5,415 bases of DNA from Euryarchaeota archaeon UBA128 (GTDB lineage: Archaea; Thermoplasmatota; Poseidoniia; Poseidoniales; Poseidoniaceae). A program made the translations under genes and the position numbers. Location of the stretch: assembly GCA_002496955.1 (NCBI GenBank), contig DALZ01000009.1:1-5415 (forward strand). The letters run 5' to 3'. Positions 1-5,405 of the stretch are shown one piece after another (position 1 is the stretch's first letter; each line of letters starts with the position of its first letter). The notes beneath the pieces are model-generated. The model searched no databases. It was not told the origin of the DNA and worked only from the letters and a program-made list of their open reading frames with translations.

Positions 1-1098
1 GAGTATAGTTCCAGTTGAATTAATATCCAGACCAATAACCATAGCCAAACGGTCAACATTGGCTCTCAAAGAGCATAAATCATCGGCTAAACGCGGTGGT
101 AGCATTGGCAATACCGTGTGTGGCAAATACACCGATGTTGAGCGATTTCTTGCCGCATTATCTAGTCTGGTTCCTGGCAAAACATAGTGCGCGACATCGG
201 CGATGGCAACCCATAACGTCGTGACGTCATTCTCCGTCACTAAGCATACAGCATCGTCAAAATCTTTGGCATCGTGCGGATCTATGGTGACAAACGGTAA
301 GTGTCGCAAATCCGTTCTGCCCTCATCAACAAAAATGTCGCCATCAACTTCATCTAGAGCATTGGAGTATTCGACTAATTTTTCATCGTAGTGTCTGGGA
401 AACGGATTTCGTCCGTCGCGTTTCCGTGCGGCTAACCGCAAGTCAAGCAATTCCTCTACCTTCAACTTCTTACTTTGTAATAGTAGCAGCGCAATACTAG
501 GGATTGATTCCTGAAATCGGAAGCCACACCTTGTGTCAGCAAAGCGTTTTATTTCAGCAACTAAATCGAACTCGCCCCATTTGGTTAACAATGTTTCAGC
601 AAGCGTGAGTTGGCATGGTAACTCTCCACCACTTAAGATTGCATACCAAGATGATTCTACAGTGGAGTAACGCTCTTGGTCATCATCGTTGAGAAGTTCT
701 GGCGGGCCCTGAAATAGGTCATGAGATTTTGTGTAGCGTTCAAAGAATGTTTGCCAAGAAGTAATAGTCGCCTTGATTTGAGTGATTTCTTCAAAACTAC
801 GAAGTTTAATCCTCCTTGTCTCATCATTGGTAAAATACTGTTGTTCTTTGCGTACTGATGCCAGAGTTTGGTCGAGTTGTGAGCGGAACACGCGCTCTGC
901 TTTGGGCTCTTTAGCAAATCGCTCGGCGAGGTTTTCTTTGGCGATTAGCAGGCTTGCAATAGATTGTGCGTCCCAAGACTCATTCCACAAATTATGGTCG
1001 GTTTGGATAGCAGCCGAAAGCCGTTTCCACAATCGCTCACGGTCATTTAGTTGCGGACCTTTACGCGATTTTTTGCGCCGGTTGTGCGGTCTAGACAT
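1..1098 (-). CDS. RNB-family (RNase II/RNase R type) 3'-5' exoribonuclease, C-terminus cut by window edge
   Basis: Open for 366 codons from ATG at 1098 to the left edge with no in-frame stop. The RNB signature lies at residues 267-286: IDPHDAKDFDDA places Asp273, Asp279, Asp281 and Asp282 at the spacing of the four Mg-binding aspartates of E. coli RNase II (D201, D207, D209, D210). It is followed by the family motifs TSVYLPHTVLPMLPPRLADD and LCSLRANVDRLAMV. The family degrades single-stranded RNA processively to 5'-nucleotides. Only about the first 100 residues of the catalytic domain are inside the window. The 260 residues before it start with a very basic tail (RPHNRRKKSRKG) and look helical. 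I see no cold-shock/OB pattern, so this resembles RNase II relatives whose N-terminal domains are replaced (inference). The start lies 6 bases after the dnaJ-like stop, with no strong Shine-Dalgarno site, suggesting translational coupling in one operon. The presence of RNB enzymes is patchy in archaea. Confidence 0.9.
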   Translation of the reverse strand, partial: MSRPHNRRKKSRKGPQLNDRERLWKRLSAAIQTDHNLWNESWDAQSIASLLIAKENLAERFAKEPKAERVFRSQLDQTLASVRKEQQYFTNDETRRIKLRSFEEITQIKATITSWQTFFERYTKSHDLFQGPPELLNDDDQERYSTVESSWYAILSGGELPCQLTLAETLLTKWGEFDLVAEIKRFADTRCGFRFQESIPSIALLLLQSKKLKVEELLDLRLAARKRDGRNPFPRHYDEKLVEYSNALDEVDGDIFVDEGRTDLRHLPFVTIDPHDAKDFDDAVCLVTENDVTTLWVAIADVAHYVLPGTRLDNAARNRSTSVYLPHTVLPMLPPRLADDLCSLRANVDRLAMVIGLDINSTGTIL

Positions 1099-1104
1099 TT
1101 GGTC

Positions 1105-2019
1105 TCACAATCCAGTTTTTGCCAGTTTTTGCAGAGCTATGCGCTGCTCGTCTGTTAATTCATCGACTTCTAGCAAAACGAACTCCAGATCTAAGTCCCC
1201 GCCATGAATTCCTGCTTTACTCATCCTTCTACGATCGCCAACTCTGGTATTGGGAGGAACTGTAAGCAAGCCTTCCTTCCCAGAAGGCAGCTTTACCTTG
1301 ACCTTTCCGCCCAGCATAAGCGTCGAGAATGTTGTTTGAACTTCCTGAACAAGGGTATCTCCGTCCCAGTATCGACCTTCACCAGCATCGATTCGTATTG
1401 TCAACAAAACATCACCAGCATCGCCTTCAGGATGGTCGTGTCCTTGTCCTTTGAGGCGCTTGATCGTGCCGTGTTTTACACCTGCCTCAAGTGTGGTTTT
1501 CATGGTCACAGACTTTGGCTCCATAGTTCCTAGAGGATTCGGCTTTAGTCGTTTGAAAGTGAACGAGAACGTGCCGCCGCGCTCAGCTTCAGCCACAGTT
1601 ACATCAAGGCTGACCCTGATATCACTGCCTTTCGGTCTGGCAGGTCTTTGTTGATTGGTGCGATTGCGGGACCCAGCAAATGGACTGCCGCCCCGGCCAC
1701 CACCCATGCCACCTGAGAACATCTGGCCAATGACATCTTCAAAGCCACCGCCCATTCCGCCGAAATTTCCTCCTCGCATACCGCCACCAAACATGTTAGC
1801 CATTTGTTGTTGCTGGTCATATTCTCGTCGAGCTTCAGGGGTGCCAATTTTTTCGTGAGCAGCTTGAACCTGCTTGAATTTAGCTTCTGCACCAGCATCA
1901 TCAGGGTTTCTATCCGGGTGAAATTGGCGTGCTTTTTTGCGAAATGCACGCTTGATTTCTGCATCGCTAGCATTGTTGCCAACGCCGAGCACTCGATATG
2001 GGTCAGCCTCCGCCATCAT
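1105..2019 (-). CDS. DnaJ/CbpA-like J-domain co-chaperone without zinc finger
   Basis: A 304-aa type II (class B) Hsp40. The J domain spans residues 7-68 (PYRVLGVGNNASDAEIKRAF) with the obligatory HPD tripeptide at 34-36, which stimulates DnaK ATPase. Residues 76-116 form a flexible Gly/Met/Phe-rich linker. There is no cysteine anywhere, so the CxxCxGxG zinc repeats of true DnaJ are missing. The substrate-binding beta-sandwich C-terminal domains start around residue 131 (GSDIRVSLDVTVAEAERGG) and run to about 290; the GRYWDGDTL and LPSGKEGLLTVPP stretches are typical. The likely role is to deliver unfolded proteins to cytoplasmic DnaK, which is not in the window. Two adjacent ATGs (2019 and 2016) are possible starts; a GAGGTG Shine-Dalgarno lies 11 bases before the first. 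The gene is first in a leftward operon with the RNB exonuclease, and divergent from secE. Confidence 0.92.
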   Translation of the reverse strand: MMAEADPYRVLGVGNNASDAEIKRAFRKKARQFHPDRNPDDAGAEAKFKQVQAAHEKIGTPEARREYDQQQQMANMFGGGMRGGNFGGMGGGFEDVIGQMFSGGMGGGRGGSPFAGSRNRTNQQRPARPKGSDIRVSLDVTVAEAERGGTFSFTFKRLKPNPLGTMEPKSVTMKTTLEAGVKHGTIKRLKGQGHDHPEGDAGDVLLTIRIDAGEGRYWDGDTLVQEVQTTFSTLMLGGKVKVKLPSGKEGLLTVPPNTRVGDRRRMSKAGIHGGDLDLEFVLLEVDELTDEQRIALQKLAKTGL

Positions 2020-2095
2020 TACGGCTTCTGCACCTCTACCTCATCAATTTTAGCAGTGATTGAAATTACGACAATCAGAAGAATTTGTTACCGCC

Positions 2096-2138
2096 TGTCA
2101 GCCGACGCGGTTATATTTAGAAGGCCGTTGGGCTGACA
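2096..2138. repeat. Perfect 8-bp inverted repeat framing the secE TATA box
   Basis: TGTCAGCC at 2096-2103 and its exact reverse complement GGCTGACA at 2131-2138 are separated by 27 bases. The TATA box (2111-2120) lies between the arms, and the downstream arm covers the predicted transcription start. This placement suits an operator read by a dimeric or looping DNA-binding protein. Chance occurrence is possible for arms this short. Confidence 0.45.
2111..2120 (+). promoter_or_regulatory. TATA box for secE-spt5
   Basis: TTATATTTAG is the only strongly A/T stretch just upstream of secE. An archaeal transcription start about 26 bases downstream would fall near 2140, giving a leader of about 15 bases. 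That leader would contain the GAGGTT Shine-Dalgarno (2144-2149) placed five bases before the ATG at 2155. Confidence 0.6.
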
Positions 2139-2154
2139 AGCCAGAGGTTGTCAT

Positions 2155-2427
2155 ATGCCTAGTGAAACGGATAAAAAGCGTTCCTTTGAGGACAAAGTTC
2201 AGGACCGTCAAGACTGGATTGAAGCCCAATTCAGGCGCATTTCGCGCGGCTCGTGGGCTAGAATTATCCGAATGGCTCGCAAACCATCGCCACAAGAATT
2301 CAAGCAAACAAGTATTGTATGTGGTATTGGCCTTTTCGTATTGGGAGCGATTGGTTTTGGCCTACTTGTTCTCATGGACAATTTCTTCCCATGGCTAATT
2401 CACGACGTCATTGGGATTGGCAATTGA
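2155..2427 (+). CDS. secE: Preprotein translocase subunit SecE (Sec61 gamma)
   Basis: A 90-aa protein matching archaeal SecE/Sec61-gamma, the clamp subunit that braces the SecY pore in the cell membrane. Residues 1-35 form a charged, amphipathic cytoplasmic N-terminus. The conserved family stretch RMARKPSPQEFKQTSIVCGI (39-58) connects to one transmembrane helix at about 54-73 (IVCGIGLFVLGAIGFGLLVL). A short hydrophobic C-terminus follows (NFFPWLIHDVIGIGN). The N-terminal part is longer than in the smallest archaeal homologues. The ATG at 2155 is supported by GAGGTT at 2144-2149. The gene is followed 18 bases later by spt5, the classical archaeal and bacterial secE-nusG arrangement, so the two are almost surely co-transcribed. 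Confidence 0.93.
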   Translation: MPSETDKKRSFEDKVQDRQDWIEAQFRRISRGSWARIIRMARKPSPQEFKQTSIVCGIGLFVLGAIGFGLLVLMDNFFPWLIHDVIGIGN

Positions 2428-2434
2428 GTTTGAT

Positions 2435-2440
2435 GGGTGA
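2435..2440 (+). promoter_or_regulatory. Shine-Dalgarno site deciding the spt5 start
   Basis: GGGTGA lies five bases before ATG 2446 and matches the GGTGAT part of the anti-Shine-Dalgarno complement. It overlaps the alternative in-frame GTG at 2437, which therefore cannot use it. This supports ATG 2446 as the true start. Confidence 0.65.
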
Positions 2441-2445
2441 ATAAT

Positions 2446-3360
2446 ATGGTTGAAGCATTTGTTGCCTTTGTGCGATTTGAAGAGAAATTATTGTTGATGC
2501 GTCGGAACAAATCTGACGGCGATTTCCCCGCATTATGGGACGGAGTCTGGGGCATTGCCGATACCCAAGAAGAAGTTCTCACAAGAGTTGCAGAGGCAAC
2601 TAGTATTCCAATAGAAAATCTTCACTACCACTCAACTGGACCGGAACGCGGTATTGACATGGGGCGTTCCTTGGTAGATGTTATGCCGATTTTAGTGGTT
2701 GCTTCCTCAGATGAAGTCACACCGACCGGAAGATATAGCGAATATGATTGGGTTGACCCTGGAGAGCTGCAAAATTACAATTGTATTTTTTCAAATATCG
2801 ATATGGATAATGCACACTCGTTGTTCAGAGAAATGTATGGTTCAGTCGGTTCTTTCCTCTACATTGTTAAAACCGCAATTGGCTCAGAACAAAGAGTTGC
2901 AGATGAAATGCACGCTAGACTACACGGTAGTGGCTCGTTAACCGCTTTGCAAGGCGACATAATGTCAATCCTGCATCCAACGGGCATGCGAGGGTATGTC
3001 TTTGTCGAATCCAGCGCTATTTATCACGTTGAGAAACTCATCGGCCGCTCAGGTGGCAGAGATCCAACCTCACGTCGAGGAATTAATCAAACGCCCCTAA
3101 AAAATGCCAAGACAGTCTTGCCGGGCGAAGCCCCATTGGCAGACATTCTACCATATCTAGAGCCAAAGGCAGTTACCTCTGGCATCGAAGTTGGTTGTAT
3201 TGTTGAGATAATCACCGGAGCCTTCAAAGGCGAGAAAGCCCGTATTTTGAGCGTTTCAGACTCAAAGGAAGAGGTCAGCATGGAATTGTACGACCAACCA
3301 ATCCCAATGACAGTTAACATGCGTGGTGACCACGTTAGAGTCATTGAGCGAGTTGAATAA
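2446..3360 (+). CDS. spt5: Transcription elongation factor Spt5 (NusG family) with N-terminal Nudix-like domain
   Basis: A 304-aa protein, about twice the usual archaeal Spt5 length of roughly 150 residues. The C-terminal half is unmistakable Spt5. The NGN domain starts at about 136 (SFLYIVKTAIGSEQRVADEM) with GMRGYVFVE at 180-188 and VLPGEAPLADILPYLEP at 224-240. The KOW domain spans about 245-303 (GAFKGEKARI, then MRGDHVRVIERVE). Spt5 binds the RNA polymerase clamp and makes elongation processive. Residues 1-131 resemble a Nudix fold: a first strand and LLLMRRN (15-21), WDGVWG (31-36), a helix EEVLTRVAEATSI (42-54), and the closing YDWVDPGEL (100-108). The Nudix box is shortened by about four residues, and only Glu50 of the REUxEE metal ligands remains, so catalysis is doubtful (inference). 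The NGN also has an insert at about 200-222. A GTG at 2437 is in frame, but ATG 2446 is preferred. The gene follows secE in one operon. Confidence 0.9.
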   Translation: MVEAFVAFVRFEEKLLLMRRNKSDGDFPALWDGVWGIADTQEEVLTRVAEATSIPIENLHYHSTGPERGIDMGRSLVDVMPILVVASSDEVTPTGRYSEYDWVDPGELQNYNCIFSNIDMDNAHSLFREMYGSVGSFLYIVKTAIGSEQRVADEMHARLHGSGSLTALQGDIMSILHPTGMRGYVFVESSAIYHVEKLIGRSGGRDPTSRRGINQTPLKNAKTVLPGEAPLADILPYLEPKAVTSGIEVGCIVEIITGAFKGEKARILSVSDSKEEVSMELYDQPIPMTVNMRGDHVRVIERVE

Positions 3361-3410
3361 TCCTCAGACCTCGCTAAAGCCGCCTTATTCAATCCAGTAG
3401 GGATGTAAAC

Positions 3411-3418
3411 ATTATATC
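3411..3418 (+). promoter_or_regulatory. TATA box of a leaderless-type promoter
   Basis: ATTATATC is centred about 27 bases before the ATG at 3441, the exact spacing expected for a leaderless archaeal transcript whose first base is the start codon. No Shine-Dalgarno precedes that ATG. This argues against the upstream in-frame GTG at 3432 and indicates that the two membrane protein genes are transcribed separately from secE-spt5. Confidence 0.6.
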
Positions 3419-3440
3419 CTCAGCAGGGCTTGTGTGTCAC

Positions 3441-3875
3441 ATGGAAATAAAAGAAATCATGACGCCCAAGAATATGCTGATAACCCTAGGAGCCATTGTG
3501 ATACTCATGTCACTTTGGGGAATGACCCATGGAGATGAGTGGGCAGAAATTGGTTGGGGCGAGGGTAATGTCCTCGCTCACGATGAGGCTTATGAGGAAA
3601 TGTGGGCACTACATCTGATGCCACTTGGTGTAATGGCGATATTAACTGCAGTGATAGTTACCGGCAGAGAGTTAGCAAAGATTGCCATGTTTGCACCAAT
3701 CGTTTTGGTAAATATGCTGGGTGGGATGTTGATATTAACTGGCGATAATGGTTATGGAGGCACTCCTACAGGCGTTAGCGCCGCGTTGGCTGGTTTATTG
3801 ATGCTGGCAACCGTCCTAACCTGTGTATCAGGTTTCATGCACAAAGATGGCGACGATTCTGCTGTTGGTGAGTAG
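3441..3875 (+). CDS. Small four-helix membrane protein, function unknown
   Basis: A 144-aa protein I do not recognise. It has four likely transmembrane helices at about 11-29, 57-75, 79-100 and 110-133, and a hydrophilic C-terminal tail (HKDGDDSAVGE). The segment between helices 1 and 2 (30-58) is unusually rich in acidic, histidine and tryptophan residues (H30, D32, E33, E36, E41, H47, D48, E49, E52, E53, H58). It could line an outer face or bind a cation; that is inference. The start is ATG 3441, placed by the TATA box 27 bases upstream; GTG 3432 would add three residues. The next membrane protein gene begins two bases after the stop, so the pair is probably one translationally coupled unit. 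The pair sits between spt5 and the L11-L1 genes, where archaea often have none. Confidence 0.8.
   Translation: MEIKEIMTPKNMLITLGAIVILMSLWGMTHGDEWAEIGWGEGNVLAHDEAYEEMWALHLMPLGVMAILTAVIVTGRELAKIAMFAPIVLVNMLGGMLILTGDNGYGGTPTGVSAALAGLLMLATVLTCVSGFMHKDGDDSAVGE
3867..3872 (+). promoter_or_regulatory. Shine-Dalgarno site inside the end of the upstream gene
   Basis: GGTGAG, five bases before ATG 3878, overlaps the last codons of the preceding membrane protein gene. This supports coupled translation of the pair. Confidence 0.6.
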
Positions 3876-3877
3876 AT

Positions 3878-4243
3878 ATGCTGGACGTGCTCACTGAGCC
3901 GCAAATTTGGTTAATTTTAGTGGCATTTATTCACGCCATTGTCGGCGTCATTTTGCCATCGGATTGGTCAGATGATACTAACAAGATCATGGCTGGTTTC
4001 TTCTTGCTAACCAGTGTAACAATGCTCTATGCAGCTTTTTGTTTAGATGGAGAAGAACAGGCTAGATTGGCTTTGGTCATTGCTGGGCCGGTATGGGTGT
4101 GGTTTGTAATCATCTGTGCAATGGGCCTTGAATGGAACCTTGGAAAAGAGTCGCAAGTCATGAATTGGAAGGTCAACGCTCCGCCCCTATTGTTGTGGGG
4201 GATTCTTGCATTAACCGGTTTGTTAAATTCTGGTTGGGTCTGA
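3878..4243 (+). CDS. Second small four-helix membrane protein, function unknown
   Basis: A 121-aa protein with no family that I recognise. Four likely transmembrane helices fall at about 9-27, 37-55, 62-84 and 101-118. They are joined by short loops, of which two are acidic (PSDWSDDTNK at 27-36 and LDGEEQAR at 56-63). The C-terminus ends right after the last helix. It has the same helix number and similar size as its neighbour but no obvious sequence similarity, so partner subunits of one membrane complex are more likely than a recent duplication (inference). The start is ATG 3878, two bases after the upstream stop, with GGTGAG at 3867-3872. No terminator stem was found downstream. Confidence 0.8.
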   Translation: MLDVLTEPQIWLILVAFIHAIVGVILPSDWSDDTNKIMAGFFLLTSVTMLYAAFCLDGEEQARLALVIAGPVWVWFVIICAMGLEWNLGKESQVMNWKVNAPPLLLWGILALTGLLNSGWV

Positions 4244-4363
4244 ATCAGCGGCAAATCAAATACGCCTCTTTGTTCGGCACGACAGTGATATTTTCTGGTT
4301 ACTGGAATCTTTATGATAGTGAAGGTGACTAGAGGATAACGTGGTTTTGTCTACGCGGCGCGG

Positions 4364-4370
4364 TTAAATA
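4364..4370 (+). promoter_or_regulatory. TATA box for the L11(CTD)-L1 genes
   Basis: TTAAATA lies in an otherwise GC-rich stretch of the 178-base gap 4244-4421. The predicted start of transcription is near 4393, giving a leader of about 29 bases with a GGAG Shine-Dalgarno at 4410-4413, eight bases before ATG 4422. The rest of the gap, 4244-4363, shows no gene or repeat that I can support. Confidence 0.6.
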
Positions 4371-4421
4371 GGGGAGTTTAGTCGGCAAGATGCCCACGTC
4401 TGTGAGCATGGAGTTGAAATA

Positions 4422-4703
4422 ATGCCGAAACCTTGGACATCACATCTCATCAGAGATGCATTAGGAGTCAAGAAGTGCAACGGCAGTATGGAGGCCGCGA
4501 CCGAAGATCTACCTTTGGAAAAGGCAATTGAGGTTGCCAAGAAAAAGCACGGCGAAGGTCATCTGACTGGTGCGGACTTGAAAGCACAAACTCGCGAGGT
4601 TATCGGAACCTGCGTATCGATGCGTGTCAAGATCGACGGTCACTGGGCGAATGAGGCGCTCGCAATAATCAGTAAAGGAGATTGGGACGAGCGTTTTGTT
4701 TGA
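4422..4703 (+). CDS. rpl11: Ribosomal protein L11 (uL11), C-terminal RNA-binding domain only
   Basis: A 93-aa protein that aligns from its second residue with the C-terminal domain of archaeal L11. Residues 5-16 (WTSHLIRDALGV) match the family's PPTTALIKKELGI, residues 30-42 match the LTLEQVIKIAKMK helix, and 53-67 (LKAQTREVIGTCVSM) is the rRNA-binding signature. The tail GDWDERF corresponds to GxYDEYF. Full archaeal L11 is about 155-165 aa; the missing part is the N-terminal domain (GPPLGP motif), which contacts elongation factors and the L10/L12 stalk. The upstream in-frame stop is at 4365-4367. No L11 N-terminal motif appears in the intervening codons or elsewhere in the window. A TATA box and GGAG at 4410-4413 fit ATG 4422 as a native start, so this looks like a short gene rather than debris. 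Within the signature, the Gly normally after SM is Arg68. The gene lies just before L1, as expected for rpl11. Confidence 0.85.
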   Translation: MPKPWTSHLIRDALGVKKCNGSMEAATEDLPLEKAIEVAKKKHGEGHLTGADLKAQTREVIGTCVSMRVKIDGHWANEALAIISKGDWDERFV

Positions 4704-4712
4704 ATAATTCAC

Positions 4713-4749
4713 GGACCGCAGGAGAGGATAAAACCTCGTGGACTGCAGG
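4713..4749 (+). promoter_or_regulatory. Candidate L1 autoregulatory RNA structure in the rpl1 leader
   Basis: The 57-base gap before L1 can fold as an outer stem GCAG (4718-4721) with CTGC (4743-4746). An inner stem pairs GAGG (4724-4727) with CCTC (4734-4737) around an ATAAAA hexaloop. Between the stems is an asymmetric internal loop, GA against GTGGA. CC 4716-4717 can pair with GG 4748-4749 past a bulged A, reaching the edge of the Shine-Dalgarno. Two short stems joined by an asymmetric loop is the layout of known L1 sites in 23S rRNA and methanococcal mRNA. The match here is architectural and unproven. Confidence 0.4.
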
Positions 4750-4757
4750 GGTGAGGT
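4748..4757 (+). promoter_or_regulatory. Shine-Dalgarno of rpl1
   Basis: GGGGTGAGGT contains two overlapping Shine-Dalgarno registers: GGGGTGA, six bases before the ATG, and GAGGT, three bases before it. The 5' edge is part of the proposed hairpin. Confidence 0.6.
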
Positions 4758-4760
4758 AAT

Positions 4761-5405
4761 ATGGAAGAAAAGATAAACCAAGCAATAAAAGACGCACTGG
4801 AGAATGCTCCAGAACGAAAATTCGTCGAATCTGTTGACATCTCATTTACGATCAAGGATGTTGACCTAAAAAACCCAAATAACCGTATCAAGGAAGAGGT
4901 AAGACTTCCATCCGGCCGCGGAAAAGAACTCAAAATTGCGATGTTCGCTGCAGGCGAAGCAGCAACTAAGGCCAAAGCGGCTGGAATTGATGTTATCACT
5001 CCTCAGGAAATCGAGGAACTCGGGGGTAAGAAAGGTAAGGCAAAGAAGGTAGCTAATTCCTACGACTTTTTCCTCTCAGAAGTTCCACACATGGGCCTAA
5101 TTGGCCGCTACCTCGGTGTCGTTCTCGGCCCCAGAGGTAAGATGCCTCGCCCGGTCCCTCCAACCCTCGATCCATCGATAATTGCCGCCGGACTAAAATC
5201 GACAGTCATCGTCAAATCTGGTGACAAGATGACTTTCCATGCGGCGATTGGAACTGCAAAACAGAGCCAAGAAGAGTTGTCTGCTAATGCGATGGAAATA
5301 TACAACAGAGTAATTTCGAAACTTGAACGTGGTATCGGTAACATCCGCTCTCTCTACATCAAGACCTCTATGGGTCCAGCACAGCGAATTGAGGTGATCA
5401 ATTGA
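4761..5405 (+). CDS. rpl1: 50S ribosomal protein L1 (uL1), archaeal type
   Basis: A complete 214-aa protein of normal archaeal L1 length. L1 binds 23S rRNA at the mobile stalk beside the E site and helps release deacylated tRNA; in archaea it also represses its own mRNA. Domain I is formed by residues 1 to about 64 (KFVESVDISFTIKDVDLKNP at 20-39) together with about 157-214. Domain II covers the middle and carries the family hallmark GRYLGVVLGPRGKMPRPVPP at 115-134. The C-terminal part has FHAAIGTAKQSQEELSANA, equivalent to the conserved rRNA-binding stretch. The lysine-rich GGKKGKAKK loop (88-96) lies before the domain II core. ATG 4761 is supported by GGGGTGAGGT just upstream. The gene follows the L11 C-terminal-domain gene by 57 bases and probably shares its promoter. 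Confidence 0.96.
   Translation: MEEKINQAIKDALENAPERKFVESVDISFTIKDVDLKNPNNRIKEEVRLPSGRGKELKIAMFAAGEAATKAKAAGIDVITPQEIEELGGKKGKAKKVANSYDFFLSEVPHMGLIGRYLGVVLGPRGKMPRPVPPTLDPSIIAAGLKSTVIVKSGDKMTFHAAIGTAKQSQEELSANAMEIYNRVISKLERGIGNIRSLYIKTSMGPAQRIEVIN

Larger units (their letters stand above)
2020..2154. promoter_or_regulatory. Divergent intergenic promoter region (dnaJ-like / secE)
   Basis: This 135-base gap separates the leftward dnaJ-like gene from the rightward secE gene, so it must hold the promoters of both. The clearest element is TTATATTTAG at 2111-2120. On the minus strand the same bases read CTAAATATAA and could also serve the leftward gene, with a leader of roughly 70 bases. A weaker minus-strand candidate, CTAAAATT (2046-2053), lies nearer the dnaJ-like start. 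Which one is used cannot be settled from sequence. Confidence 0.6.

Noticed and set aside
203..391. Plus-strand open frame inside the RNB exonuclease gene.
   Set aside because: It is antisense to the catalytic signature of a convincing RNB gene and has low-complexity Ser/Thr composition, typical of a shadow frame.
1655..1858. Plus-strand proline-rich open frame.
   Set aside because: It is the antisense image of the Gly/Met-rich linker of the J-domain protein.
3361..3423. The heptamer TCCTCAG occurs twice (3361-3367 and 3417-3423) around the spt5 to membrane-gene gap.
   Set aside because: Too short and without symmetry; consistent with chance.
4132..4332. A 66-codon open frame overlapping the end of the second membrane gene and extending beyond it.
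   Set aside because: It mostly overlaps a well-supported gene in another frame, has no Shine-Dalgarno, and shows no recognisable protein pattern. It is not the missing L11 domain either.
4244..4363. Search for a transcription terminator or a degenerate L11 N-terminal domain in the gap.
   Set aside because: Only short T runs are present, without a stem, and I saw no L11-like residues in the frames I read, so no feature is supportable.
4408..4422. Mini-ORF ATG GAG TTG AAA TAA whose stop overlaps the rpl11 ATG; also a longer in-frame version from 4390.
   Set aside because: The only Shine-Dalgarno-like bases (GGAG) lie inside it and serve the rpl11 start. The 4390 version would begin upstream of the predicted transcription start. 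Likely chance.
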